From: Allocoprococcus sp004560705
Lineage (GTDB): Bacteria; Bacillota; Clostridia; Lachnospirales; Lachnospiraceae
Length of the DNA stretch: 64,000 nt
Assembly (NCBI RefSeq): GCF_052065755.1
Contig: NZ_JBQHTK010000004.1
Coordinates: 123,871-187,870, forward strand
Reading direction: 5' to 3'
Shown piece after piece: positions 24,088-32,778 of the stretch (the first letter of the stretch is position 1; the number at the start of each line of letters is the position of its first letter). The notes under the pieces are model-generated. The model ran no database searches. It was not told where the DNA came from and saw only the letters and a list, made by a program, of their open reading frames with translations. The position numbers and the translations under genes are program-made.

Positions 24088-25632
24088 ATGATTCAGATTA
24101 TATGTCAGAATGAGCGGTATACCTACGACATGTATCATATCGTAAAATCGTTCTTTCCGGATGCCGTGATAAACCAGACGGTGGATGCAGAACAAGAATC
24201 ACTGATTCAGATCAGAGTGGATGGTGATTCTTGTTTTTGTTGCCAAGCAAACGACGAAGAGGTTCGCGGAACCTTTTTAGGTAGTGACGAACCGGGAATC
24301 TTTACGGTTGAACCGTCTGAAACGGATCCGATTACAGATAAAAGGGAAAAAAAGAGATATATCAATAAAAAATTATATATATGGTTGTCAGAACTCACAG
24401 GAGAAAGCCATGCATGGGGGGATATGACAGGAGTACGTCCGACGAAAATGCTCATGGAGAAGCTGGAGGAAGGATTTTCTGATGACGAAATCGTCAGATT
24501 TATGGCAGATACTTATGTGGTAGGTGAGAAGAAAGCACGCCTCGGTATCGAAATCGCAAAACGGGAGAAGGAACAGCTTGGAAAGCTGGATTATGAAAAT
24601 GGATACAGCCTCTATATCGGAATTCCGTTTTGCCCCACGACCTGCAGTTATTGTTCCTTCACGTCTTATCCGATCGCAAAATGGGAAAAACGTACGGATG
24701 AGTATGTGGATGCGCTTCTGGAGGAACTGACCGGCATTGCCGAAATGTCACGCAATAAAAATTTGAACACGATCTATATGGGCGGAGGAACGCCTACGAC
24801 GCTGAGCGCAGAGCAGATGGATCGGGTGCTTACCCATCTGGAAGAAAAATTCAGCTATGAAGAGCTGAAAGAGTTTACAATCGAGGCAGGGCGTCCGGAC
24901 AGTATCACGAAGGAAAAACTGGAAGTTATATACCGGCACAACGTTGGGCGGATTTCCATCAATCCACAGACGATGCAGCAGAGGACTCTGGATGCGATCG
25001 GACGTCATCACACAGTAGAAGATATCGTACGCGTCTATCATATGGCCCGCGAAATCGGATTTGACAACATCAATATGGATCTCATTGCCGGTCTCCCGGG
25101 AGAGCATCCCTGTGATATGGAAGACACACTGCGTCAGATACGGCAGCTGGAGCCGGACAGCCTGACTGTACATGCGCTTGCAATGAAGCATGGTTCCCGG
25201 CTTACAAGGGAGAAGGCCCAGCAGACGGGCGGCGGAAACGCGGGAGAGGAGCAGATGAAGAATGCACAGATGGCCCGTGAGCTGGAAGAAATGATCGATA
25301 TGGCGTCTGTGGCTGCGAGAGAGATGGATCTGCATCCGTATTATCTGTACCGGCAGAAGAATATCGCCGGAAATTTTGAAAATGTGGGCTATGCAAAGGT
25401 TGACAAAGCCGGAATTTACAATATACTAATTATGGAGGAAAAACAATCGATCATTGCAGCGGGGGCGGGTGCTTCCACCAAGATCGTACTTCCCTATGAG
25501 ATTCCGGCGCCGGGCAGCAGGAACGGCAGAATGACGAATCTGATCAGAATAGAAAATGTCAGGGACGTGGGAGAGTATATTTCACGAGTCCATGAGATGA
25601 TAGAACGAAAAGGAGAATGGCTATGGCGTTAA
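24088..25632 (+). CDS. hemZ: HemZ, coproporphyrinogen dehydrogenase-type radical SAM enzyme
   Basis: HemN-like radical-SAM protein of the HemZ subgroup (514 aa), annotated as oxygen-independent coproporphyrinogen dehydrogenase. The cluster motif CPTTCSYC places Cys182, Cys186 and Cys189. A 170-residue N-terminal domain specific to HemZ precedes it. YMGGGTPTTLS and INMDLIAGLPGE follow as expected. No other haem genes are nearby, and whether it acts in haem synthesis or on other substrates is open. Its stop lies 10 bases inside hisS, so the two are translationally coupled. A terminator-like hairpin lies within its first 150 bases. Confidence 0.9.
   Translation: MIQIICQNERYTYDMYHIVKSFFPDAVINQTVDAEQESLIQIRVDGDSCFCCQANDEEVRGTFLGSDEPGIFTVEPSETDPITDKREKKRYINKKLYIWLSELTGESHAWGDMTGVRPTKMLMEKLEEGFSDDEIVRFMADTYVVGEKKARLGIEIAKREKEQLGKLDYENGYSLYIGIPFCPTTCSYCSFTSYPIAKWEKRTDEYVDALLEELTGIAEMSRNKNLNTIYMGGGTPTTLSAEQMDRVLTHLEEKFSYEELKEFTIEAGRPDSITKEKLEVIYRHNVGRISINPQTMQQRTLDAIGRHHTVEDIVRVYHMAREIGFDNINMDLIAGLPGEHPCDMEDTLRQIRQLEPDSLTVHALAMKHGSRLTREKAQQTGGGNAGEEQMKNAQMARELEEMIDMASVAAREMDLHPYYLYRQKNIAGNFENVGYAKVDKAGIYNILIMEEKQSIIAAGAGASTKIVLPYEIPAPGSRNGRMTNLIRIENVRDVGEYISRVHEMIERKGEWLWR
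24191..24235 (+). promoter_or_regulatory. Terminator-like hairpin inside hemZ
   Basis: AACAAGAATCAC (24191-24202) pairs perfectly over 12 bp with GTGATTCTTGTT (24224-24235), followed by TTT G. It lies about 105 bases into the hemZ coding sequence, in sense orientation, and could cause premature termination when uncovered by ribosomes. Confidence 0.5.
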
Positions 25633-26888
25633 AGAAGAAACCGGTTACCGGTATGAAGGACATGCTCCCGAAGGAGATGGAGATCCGGGATTACGTAATC
25701 CAGATGATCAAAGACACTTACAAAACTTTCGGGTTTACCTCCATGGAGACTCCATGTGTGGAACATATTGAGAATCTCTGCAGTAAACAGGGTGGAGATA
25801 ACGAAAAACTGATCTTCAAGATTTTGAAACGTGGTGAGAAGCTTAAGATCGATGAGGCGAAAGAAGAGGCGGATCTGGTGGACGGAGGACTCCGCTATGA
25901 TCTGACTGTACCGCTCGCAAGATATTACGCAAACCATGCAAATGAACTACCGTCTCCATTTAAGGCGCTTCAGATCGGAAATGTATGGCGTGCTGACCGT
26001 CCGCAGAGAGGCCGGTTCCGCCAGTTCATGCAGTGTGATATCGATATTCTCGGAGAACCGGGCAATCTGGCCGAGATCGAGCTGATTCTGGCGACCACAA
26101 CGATGCTTGGGAAGATGGATTTCCATAATTTCACCGTCAATATTAATGACCGGAATATTCTGAAAGCCATGGCAGCATACAGCGGCTTTAAAGAAGAAGA
26201 TTTCGATGAAGTATTTATTATTCTGGATAAGATGGATAAGATCGGAGCTGAAGGTGTCGGAGCTGAACTCCAGGAGATGGGGTATACCAAAGAAAATGTT
26301 GACACCTATCTGGGGCTTTTTGATGAGATCAGCCCGGATGTGGAAGGAATCCGTTTCTGCCGCAAGAAGCTGGCAGGATTCCTGGATGAGAAGGTGGCAG
26401 ACAGCATGGAAACGATCATTTCCTGCGTGGAAAGTGCTAAGGAGGCAGATTTTAAAGTGAAATTTAATCCGACTCTGGTGCGCGGACAGTCTTATTATAC
26501 CGGAACTATTTTCGAGGTTACGATGGATGAGTTTGGCGGTGCAGTCGCCGGAGGCGGGCGTTATGATAAGATGATCGGTAAATTTACCGGTCAGGACACC
26601 CCGGCATGTGGATTCTCGATTGGATTTGAGCGTATTGTTATGCTTCTTCTGGAGAATGGATATGAGATCCCGTCAAAGCGTCAGAAGAAGGCATACCTTC
26701 TGGAGAAAGGCATGCATCAGGAAGGAATTCTGAAAATACTTGCTATGGCGAAAGAAGACCGTGCAAACGGAAAGCAGGTTCTGATCGCCAACATGAAGAA
26801 GAATAAAAAATTCCAGAAGGATCAGCTGATCGCGGATGGGTATGAGGATATTACGGATTGCTATAAAGATTCCGTAATGGAACTGTAA
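25623..26888 (+). CDS. hisS: Histidyl-tRNA synthetase
   Basis: Class II aminoacyl-tRNA synthetase charging tRNA-His. The start region MALKKKPVTGMKDMLPKE, motif 2 region with FRQFMQCDIDILGE, and the histidine-specific motif LVRGQSYYTGTIFEV (about 283-297) and GGGRYDKMIG are present. The C-terminal anticodon-binding domain is there, giving 421 aa. ATG 25617 is too close to AAAGGAG; ATG 25623 fits. It overlaps the end of hemZ by 10 bases and is followed by aspS 26 bases on. No T-box precedes it. Confidence 0.95.
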   Translation: MALKKKPVTGMKDMLPKEMEIRDYVIQMIKDTYKTFGFTSMETPCVEHIENLCSKQGGDNEKLIFKILKRGEKLKIDEAKEEADLVDGGLRYDLTVPLARYYANHANELPSPFKALQIGNVWRADRPQRGRFRQFMQCDIDILGEPGNLAEIELILATTTMLGKMDFHNFTVNINDRNILKAMAAYSGFKEEDFDEVFIILDKMDKIGAEGVGAELQEMGYTKENVDTYLGLFDEISPDVEGIRFCRKKLAGFLDEKVADSMETIISCVESAKEADFKVKFNPTLVRGQSYYTGTIFEVTMDEFGGAVAGGGRYDKMIGKFTGQDTPACGFSIGFERIVMLLLENGYEIPSKRQKKAYLLEKGMHQEGILKILAMAKEDRANGKQVLIANMKKNKKFQKDQLIADGYEDITDCYKDSVMEL

Positions 26889-26914
26889 ATAGATAAAAAC
26901 AGGAGGAAGAAATC

Positions 26915-28720
26915 ATGGCAGAATCAATGATGGGCCTGAAAAGAACGCACCGTTGTGCGGAACTTTCCGAGGCAAATATTGGTGAGAGAGTGACCATCAT
27001 GGGATGGGTTCAGAAGAACAGAAATAAAGGAGGACTGGTTTTCGCCGATGTGCGTGACCGTTCAGGAATCATTCAGGTCGTATGTGAAGAGGGAAGCACA
27101 GCTCCGGAGATTATTGAAAAGGCTGCGAAGCTGAGAAGTGAATTTGTCATTGCGGTTGTAGGAAAAGTAGAAGCTCGTTCCGGTGCGGTCAATGAAAATC
27201 TGGCAACCGGTGCCATCGAGATCAAACCGGAAGAACTCAGGGTGTTGTCCGAATCCGAGACACCTCCGTTCCCGATTGAAGAGAATTCCAAGACAAAGGA
27301 AGATCTGCGTTTGAAATATCGTTTCCTTGATCTTAGAAGACCGGATATTCAGAGAAATCTGATGATGAGAAGCCGTGTGGCAACGCTGACTCGTCAGTTC
27401 CTTGCAGAAGAAGGATTTCTTGAGATTGAGACTCCTTTCCTGATCAAGAGTACACCGGAAGGCGCAAGAGATTATCTTGTTCCGAGCCGTGTTCATCCGG
27501 GAAACTTCTATGCACTTCCGCAGTCACCGCAGATTTTCAAACAGCTTTTGATGTGTTCCGGATATGACCGTTATTTCCAGATCGTAAAGTGTTTCCGTGA
27601 CGAGGATCTCCGTGCTGACCGTCAGCCGGAATTTACACAGATCGATATGGAATTGTCTTTTGTTGATGTAGACGATGTGATCGATGTCAATGAACGTCTT
27701 CTTGCAAAGCTGTTCAAAGAAGTGCTGGATATCGATGTTGAGCTTCCGATCCAGAGAATGACCTGGCAGGAGGCCATGGACCGCTTCGGATCCGACAAAC
27801 CGGACATTCGTTTCGGTATGGAACTTCAGAATGTGACAGAAGTTGTAAAAGATTTTGATTTTGTAGTCTTTAAGAATGCGATTGAAAAAGGCGGAACTGT
27901 CCGTGGTATTAACGCAAAAGGACAGGGCGCGATGCCGAGAAAGAAAATCGACAAGCTGGTTGATTTCGCAAAGGACTATGGTGCAAAAGGACTGGCCTAC
28001 ATTGCAATCCAGGAAGACGGTACCGTGAAATCTTCCTTTGCTAAATTCATGAATGAAGAACAACAGAAAGCATTGATCGAGGCTATGGGAGGAGAAAACG
28101 GCGACCTGCTTCTCTTTGCTGCTGATAAGAATAAAGTGGTATGGGATGTCCTCGGAGCACTCCGCCTGGAGCTCGCACGACAGATGGAACTTCTGGATAA
28201 AAACGAATACAAATTCCTCTGGGTAACGGAATTCCCGCTTCTTGAGTGGAGTGAAGAGCAGAATCGTTTCACAGCGATGCATCATCCGTTCACCATGCCG
28301 ATGGAAGAAGACCTTCAGTACATCGATTCTGATCCGGGAAGAGTACGTGCCAAAGCATACGATATCGTTCTGAACGGAAACGAGATCGGAGGAGGAAGTG
28401 TGCGTATCTTCAATCAGGAAATCCAGAGTAAGATGTTTGAAGTACTCGGTTTCACACCCGAGCAGGCCGAAGAACAGTTTGGATTCTTATTGAATGCGTT
28501 TAAATACGGTGTACCGCCGCACGCAGGACTTGCTTACGGACTGGATCGTCTGGTTATGCTGATGGCAAAACAGGACAGCATCCGCGACGTAATCGCATTC
28601 CCGAAGGTGAAGGATGCATCTGATTTGATGACCGAGGCTCCGGCAGCAGTTGACAAAAAACAGCTGGAAGAGCTGGGACTGGAACTTGCGGGAACAAAGG
28701 AAGAGAAGACAGAAGAATAA
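26915..28720 (+). CDS. aspS: Aspartyl-tRNA synthetase
   Basis: Class IIb synthetase (601 aa) of the bacterial long type. N-terminal OB-fold anticodon-binding domain (about 18-110, GWVQKNRNKGGLVFADVRDR), motif 1 and 2 with FRDEDLRADRQPEFTQIDME (about 227), the bacterial GAD insertion (about 310-420), and motif 3 GLAYGLDRLVMLM (about 540). Whether it is discriminating or also charges tRNA-Asn is not decidable here. RBS CAGGAGG. It is the last gene of the apt-to-aspS run and is followed by a strong terminator. Confidence 0.96.
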   Translation: MAESMMGLKRTHRCAELSEANIGERVTIMGWVQKNRNKGGLVFADVRDRSGIIQVVCEEGSTAPEIIEKAAKLRSEFVIAVVGKVEARSGAVNENLATGAIEIKPEELRVLSESETPPFPIEENSKTKEDLRLKYRFLDLRRPDIQRNLMMRSRVATLTRQFLAEEGFLEIETPFLIKSTPEGARDYLVPSRVHPGNFYALPQSPQIFKQLLMCSGYDRYFQIVKCFRDEDLRADRQPEFTQIDMELSFVDVDDVIDVNERLLAKLFKEVLDIDVELPIQRMTWQEAMDRFGSDKPDIRFGMELQNVTEVVKDFDFVVFKNAIEKGGTVRGINAKGQGAMPRKKIDKLVDFAKDYGAKGLAYIAIQEDGTVKSSFAKFMNEEQQKALIEAMGGENGDLLLFAADKNKVVWDVLGALRLELARQMELLDKNEYKFLWVTEFPLLEWSEEQNRFTAMHHPFTMPMEEDLQYIDSDPGRVRAKAYDIVLNGNEIGGGSVRIFNQEIQSKMFEVLGFTPEQAEEQFGFLLNAFKYGVPPHAGLAYGLDRLVMLMAKQDSIRDVIAFPKVKDASDLMTEAPAAVDKKQLEELGLELAGTKEEKTEE

Positions 28721-28734
28721 GAATAAAAGAAGAG

Positions 28735-28772
28735 AAGCACGTTGTCCAGAAAATGGATGACGTGCTTTTTTC
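28735..28772 (+). terminator. Terminator after aspS
   Basis: AAGCACGT (28735-28742) pairs with ACGTGCTT (28760-28767), with an inner TCCA/TGGA pairing, followed by a T6 run. Confidence 0.85.
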
Positions 28773-28825
28773 TATAGAAAACTTCACTTCCATGACGAAT
28801 AATCTAGACTTGCAAAAAAATTATA

Positions 28826-28857
28826 TAAAAGAAAACCACTGGGATATCTCAGTGGTT
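28826..28857 (-). terminator. Terminator of leftward tRNA-Gly
   Basis: On the minus strand AACCACTG pairs with CAGTGGTT (28857-28850 with 28841-28834) and is followed by TTTCTTTTAT, 4 bases after the tRNA 3' end. Confidence 0.8.
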
Positions 28858-28861
28858 AAAG

Positions 28862-28934
28862 AGCGACAGACGGGACTCGAACCCGCGACCTCCACCTTGG
28901 CAAGGTGGCGTACTACCAACTGTACTACTATCGC
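28862..28934 (-). tRNA. tRNA-Gly (anticodon GCC), copy 1
   Basis: A full 73-base cloverleaf on the minus strand. Acceptor GCGATAG pairs with CTGTCGC (one G-T), the D arm is GTAC/GTAC, the anticodon stem-loop CCACC-TTGCCAA-GGTGG gives GCC, and the T arm GCGGG-TTCGAGT-CCCGT is standard. The discriminator is T and CCA is not encoded. Identical over its whole length to the second copy at 29167. Confidence 0.98.
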
Positions 28935-28966
28935 ATGTGTAATTGTCGTTCCTCAGAACAATATAT

Positions 28967-28995
28967 ACTATACCTTATGAATGAACATTTGTCAA
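28967..28995 (-). promoter_or_regulatory. Promoter of leftward tRNA-Gly
   Basis: Minus strand -35 TTGACA (28995-28990), 17-bp spacer, -10 TATAGT (28972-28967), about 33 bases upstream of the tRNA. Confidence 0.85.
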
Positions 28996-29103
28996 CTGAT
29001 TTGTGAAGAAATGCATGTTCAACTTTTTGAGGATTTGTGGATATTTTGCTGACAATTCGTTTGAAACAAATGAAAAGTCATACATGCAAAACGAAAAAAA
29101 GGG

Positions 29104-29133
29104 TTGACGAAGTGCACGCATATAGGGTATACT
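29104..29133 (+). promoter_or_regulatory. Promoter of rightward tRNA-Gly
   Basis: -35 TTGACG (29104-29109), 18-bp spacer, -10 TATACT (29128-29133), about 34 bases upstream of the tRNA. The sequence from the -10 to the tRNA is a diverged copy of that in front of the leftward gene. Confidence 0.85.
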
Positions 29134-29166
29134 ATATTTTGTTCAGAGGAACGCAAATTCATACAT

Positions 29167-29239
29167 GCGATAGTAGTACAGTTGGTAGTACGCCACCTTG
29201 CCAAGGTGGAGGTCGCGGGTTCGAGTCCCGTCTGTCGCT
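29167..29239 (+). tRNA. tRNA-Gly (anticodon GCC), copy 2
   Basis: Same 73 bases as the leftward copy at 28862-28934, in opposite orientation, so the two genes diverge with 232 bases between them. All cloverleaf arms are intact, the anticodon is GCC and the discriminator is T. Confidence 0.98.
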
Positions 29240-29243
29240 CTGG

Positions 29244-29276
29244 AAACAATGGGGTTTATGCTCCATTGTTTTTTTT
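29244..29276 (+). terminator. Terminator of rightward tRNA-Gly
   Basis: AAACAATGG (29244-29252) pairs with CCATTGTTT (29263-29271), followed by T-rich sequence to 29276. Confidence 0.88.
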
Positions 29277-29286
29277 ATGTAATTCT

Positions 29287-29721
29287 TTGCTCAGAAGTAA
29301 TGCTAGTAAAGTTTTCTGGACATTTATTGTTAACAACGAAGATAAGCGCGCAAGAATCGTAACACTGATCGTTCTGTTTGTCGGTGTATTATTGATTGCA
29401 CCATTGAAAGGAATCCTTCAGAATGAGTATTTTTCAACAGCCAGTAATTACCTCTTACCGGCACTTTTCGGATGTATGACACTCGGTATGATCGGACGTG
29501 GAAATGGACCTACATATGTAAAGAATAAACTGCTCATCATGGTTGTTCCTGCTGTTTTGATATCAATCCTGACTGTCATGGGGATTGCGTCTACCGGTTT
29601 GGCCGGTATTCTGATTCTTGTAATGATTCCTGTCACGATTCTGTGTGCACGGATACTTTTTATTTTTTGTGAATTTATACCTTTGAAATTTGGACGAAAA
29701 AAATGGTATCATATATTATAA
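29287..29721 (+). pseudogene. 5'-truncated membrane protein next to tRNA-Gly
   Basis: The open frame continues through the tRNA and its terminator, but protein-like sequence begins only near SKVFWTFIVNNEDKRAR. It then shows three or four membrane helices (LIVLFVGVLLIAPL, a YLLPALFGCMTLGM segment, and LLIMVVPAVLISILTVMGIA with GLAGILILVMIPVTILCARI). There is no ATG, GTG or RBS at a sensible place, only a TTG at 29287 inside the terminator region. I infer that the N-terminal part was lost when this tRNA copy was inserted or rearranged. The family is not recognised. It ends 82 bases before the CarD-type gene. Confidence 0.5.
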
Positions 29722-29802
29722 GGTGCTGTTTTGGAATGTGTCGGTTGTAGAAATCGAAGTAGACACAGCGAATATCGAGCGGAGAATGAAGGAGGTATGA
29801 TT

Positions 29803-30309
29803 GTGTATCAAATTGGAGATTACATTGTAAAATCTACAGATGGTGTATGCAAAGTGGAAGACATCCTGCATTTGAACATGTCTGGAGTTGATTGCAAGAA
29901 AGAGTACTATTTATTGATACCGGTTGGAGAGAAGGCCGAAAAAATATATGTCCCTGTCGACACAAAAACCAATATCAGAAAGGCTATGACGGAAGAGGAA
30001 GCTTTGAAACTGATCGACAAAATACCCGAGATTGAGGAAATGTGGGTGGACAATGAAAAAATGAGGGAGCAGCGATATAAGGAAGCGGTTCGAAGCGGCG
30101 ATCCGGAATCTCTGATCAGTATTATTAAAATGATATACTTGCGCAAGCAGAAAAGAATGGCCCAGGGCAAAAAAACGATGATGGTAGATGAGCGCTATTT
30201 TCAAAAGGCGGAACAGAGCCTGTATTCAGAACTTGGTTTTGCACTCGGGAAAAACAAGGATGAAGTGTGCCGGATTATTGAAGAGTCGGTAAAACGAAAG
30301 AAAAAATAG
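29803..30309 (+). CDS. CarD-family transcription regulator
   Basis: A 168-residue CarD/CdnL-like protein. The N-terminus YQIGDYIVKSTDGVCKVEDI is the RNA-polymerase-interacting Tudor-like domain (about 1-60, binding the RNAP beta subunit in this family). A helical C-terminal DNA-binding domain (about 70-165) includes LISIIKMIYLRKQKRMAQGK. A GTG start at 29803 is preferred: AAGGAGG lies 7-8 bases before it, whereas the ATG at 29797 is only one base after the RBS, and the family usually starts M-F/Y-x-I/V-G-D. It is a single gene followed by its own terminator. Confidence 0.88.
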   Translation: MYQIGDYIVKSTDGVCKVEDILHLNMSGVDCKKEYYLLIPVGEKAEKIYVPVDTKTNIRKAMTEEEALKLIDKIPEIEEMWVDNEKMREQRYKEAVRSGDPESLISIIKMIYLRKQKRMAQGKKTMMVDERYFQKAEQSLYSELGFALGKNKDEVCRIIEESVKRKKK

Positions 30310-30315
30310 AATCAG

Positions 30316-30365
30316 AAAAAGGAGTCTGCATTGCCGGTTAATGGCTGAGGCAGACTCCTCTTTTA
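30316..30365 (+). terminator. Terminator after the CarD-type gene
   Basis: AGGAGTCTGC (30320-30329) pairs perfectly with GCAGACTCCT (30350-30359), followed by CTTTTAT. Confidence 0.85.
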
Positions 30366-30410
30366 TGTAATGAATTTCATTCACTAAAATATACGAAAAG
30401 CAAAATCCGA

Positions 30411-31298
30411 TTACCGGAGGAAGAACCAGTATCCGGCAAATGCAGCTGCAGCAAGGATCAGAATGACAAGAATCACGACCAGTACGACCGGAAAACGTCC
30501 ACCTTCATCCTCGTCATCTTCATCAAGCATATTCTGGTAATTCTCACGCATTTCTTTTTCACGGGATTCACGTACATGCTTCGGCGGAATGTTGGAGTAA
30601 GTCTGTTCTGACTTTCTGTTATCGATCTGTTTGCGTCTGACCGGTTTCGGCTGATCCTCAAAGGCACTGTCCAGTGCATCGGAAAATTCCTCGATCGGAT
30701 CTTCCATTGCGCGCGGTGCCGGTTTTACCGGACGTGGTTTTTTCTTCGGACGCGGTGCTTCTTCATCGAAGCCTGGACGTTCAATTGCAACAGTCTCATC
30801 CAGAGCTGCTTTTTTCTTTTTGGCAGGAACGGTTTTCTTCTCAGGCATAGTTTTCTCTTTTACCGGAGCAGCAGGTTTCTTTCTGGGTGCTGCTTCTTTA
30901 GCTTCCGGAGAAACAGGTCTCTTCTTCGGAGCTGCCTTCTTCTCAGTCGCTGCAGCCTTTGCCTGTGGGAGTTCCTGGGTGTTTGCCTCAGACCCGGAAG
31001 GAACAGGTTTCTTTTTCCTGGCAGGGGCTGCCGGTTTGGCAGAAGACTCGGAGACAGGTGCCTTTCTCACCGGGTTTTCATTTCCCGGAACAGGATTCGG
31101 ATTCACCGGGCGTTTTTTGCGCTTTGGCTTTGGCGTTTCTGTATCAACTTCCTTTTTGGCACGCTGTTTATCTAAATTCCACTGTTTCTTGCAATCGTGG
31201 CAAATGGCAAATTCGTTGTAGATAGCCTCACCGTCTGCAGTCTCACCGACTTTCTTGTTTCTGATCTCAAGTTCTTTGTTACAAATGGGGCATTTCAT
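30411..31298 (-). CDS. Zinc-ribbon, Lys/Pro/Ala-rich, tail-anchored membrane protein
   Basis: A 295-residue protein of unknown role. The N-terminus has two CxxC pairs (CPICNK at 3-6 and CHDCKK at about 33-36), forming a small zinc ribbon. A long disordered stretch (about 50-175) is dominated by Lys, Pro and Ala (runs such as PKPKRKKRPVNPNP and PVPAKKKKAAL). An acidic, Arg-rich segment follows (about 185-265), then one C-terminal helix (VVLVVILVILILAAAAFAGYW, about 270-291). Zinc ribbon and linker are thus cytoplasmic, anchored by the tail. RBS AGAGGAG. It is monocistronic and leftward, between the CarD terminator and the hom promoter. Confidence 0.75.
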   Translation of the reverse strand: MKCPICNKELEIRNKKVGETADGEAIYNEFAICHDCKKQWNLDKQRAKKEVDTETPKPKRKKRPVNPNPVPGNENPVRKAPVSESSAKPAAPARKKKPVPSGSEANTQELPQAKAAATEKKAAPKKRPVSPEAKEAAPRKKPAAPVKEKTMPEKKTVPAKKKKAALDETVAIERPGFDEEAPRPKKKPRPVKPAPRAMEDPIEEFSDALDSAFEDQPKPVRRKQIDNRKSEQTYSNIPPKHVRESREKEMRENYQNMLDEDDEDEGGRFPVVLVVILVILILAAAAFAGYWFFLR

Positions 31299-31387
31299 TC
31301 GTTATCTCTCCTCTTTGGCTTTTCATAGTCTTAATGTCCATACATATATAATGTTATCACTTCTGGAAAAGAAGTCAAGAAACTTCT

Positions 31388-31415
31388 TTGCACGTATTCA
31401 AAAAAGTGATAGAAT
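31388..31415 (+). promoter_or_regulatory. Probable promoter of hom
   Basis: -35 TTGCAC (31388-31393), 16-bp spacer, -10 TAGAAT (31410-31415), about 52 bases before the hom start. A moderate match. Confidence 0.5.
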
Positions 31416-31466
31416 AGAACCAATTAATGACTATTTACTCGAGACACAGGAAAGGATTAAAATACG

Positions 31467-32750
31467 ATGGATAATAAGGTGATTAAAATCGGACTGCTTG
31501 GACTGGGGACAGTCGGAACAGGTGTATATAAGTTGATTGGACGCCGCAGTGATGAGATGGAACAGAAGATTGGAGCAAATCTTGAGATCGAGAAGATTCT
31601 TGTACATAATTTGAAAAAGACACGCCATGGAATCGAACAGAGCCTTCTGACGGACCGTTGGGAGGATATTATCGGAAATGAAGAAATTCGGATCGTCATT
31701 GAAGCGATGGGAGGAATTGAACCGGCCAGAACGATGATTCTGGAGGCGATTGTAGCAGGTAAAAGTGTGGTTACGGCGAATAAGGATCTGATTGCGGAAC
31801 ATGGAAGAGAGCTGTTGGAAGCCGCCAGGGAACATAAGGTAGATCTTCTCTTTGAAGCGGCGGTTGCCGGAGGAATTCCGATTATCCGACCGTTGAAACA
31901 ATGTCTTGCGGCAAATGAGATTGATGAAGTCGTCGGAATCGTAAACGGAACGACAAACTATATTTTAACGAAAATGTTTGAAGAGGGAATGGACTTCGGT
32001 GAGGCTCTGGCACAGGCACAGGAGCTGGGCTATGCGGAGGCGGATCCGACCGCAGATGTCGAGGGCCTGGATGCAGGACGTAAAATGGCGATCATGGCTT
32101 CCGCTGCATTCCATTCCAGAGTCGTATTCGACGATGTGTATACGGAAGGAATTACAAAGATCTCAGCAAGAGATGTCGCATATGCCAGAGAATTTGACTG
32201 TGTTATCAAGCTGCTTGGGGTAGCAAGAAATACGCCAGAGGGTATCGAAGTCGGTGTCTATCCGATGATCATTGATAAGAATCATCCTCTGGCTACGGTA
32301 AGAGAATCCTTCAATGCAGTGTTCGTGCATGGAGACGCGGTAGGAGACACCATGTTCTATGGAAGAGGAGCAGGTGAGATGCCTACGGCAAGCGCGGTAG
32401 TAGGAGATATTCTGGATGTGGCAAGGAATATGCAGTACGGCTGCATGGGAAGAATCGGATGCGGATGTTATAAAGAACTGCCGGTCAAAGAGTTTGGAGA
32501 AGTCAAGAACCGCTTTTTCCTGAGAATGCAGGTAACGAATGAGCCGGGCGTTCTTGCGCAAATCGCGAAAGTATTTGGCGATCACAAGGTCAGCATCGAA
32601 CGGGTCGTACAAAGAGAAGCGAAGAAAATGCATGCCGAACTGGTTATCGGAACCGCGGCAGTTAAGGAATATCATATGAAGGATGCAGTGGATGCTCTTA
32701 AGGAAATGCCGATCGTAAAAGAAATCAGCAGTATCATCCGGGAATATTAA
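31467..32750 (+). CDS. hom: Homoserine dehydrogenase
   Basis: NAD(P)-dependent reduction of aspartate semialdehyde to homoserine, the branch point to threonine and methionine. The Rossmann motif GLLGLGTVGTGVY is at about 8-20, the catalytic core includes GGIPIIRPLKQCL and NGTTNYILTKM, and a C-terminal ACT domain (about 350-427) suggests feedback control by threonine. Length 427 aa is typical. AGGAAAGG precedes the ATG. A MarR regulator follows 28 bases later. Confidence 0.96.
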   Translation: MDNKVIKIGLLGLGTVGTGVYKLIGRRSDEMEQKIGANLEIEKILVHNLKKTRHGIEQSLLTDRWEDIIGNEEIRIVIEAMGGIEPARTMILEAIVAGKSVVTANKDLIAEHGRELLEAAREHKVDLLFEAAVAGGIPIIRPLKQCLAANEIDEVVGIVNGTTNYILTKMFEEGMDFGEALAQAQELGYAEADPTADVEGLDAGRKMAIMASAAFHSRVVFDDVYTEGITKISARDVAYAREFDCVIKLLGVARNTPEGIEVGVYPMIIDKNHPLATVRESFNAVFVHGDAVGDTMFYGRGAGEMPTASAVVGDILDVARNMQYGCMGRIGCGCYKELPVKEFGEVKNRFFLRMQVTNEPGVLAQIAKVFGDHKVSIERVVQREAKKMHAELVIGTAAVKEYHMKDAVDALKEMPIVKEISSIIREY

Positions 32751-32778
32751 GGGAATCATAGAGAAAGGAAGTGGAGCA

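Noticed and set aside
28753..28980. Short protein containing RQTGLEPATSTLARW
   Set aside because: This is a tRNA-Gly gene translated in the wrong sense. The same false peptide appears from the second tRNA copy and is a well-known annotation artefact.
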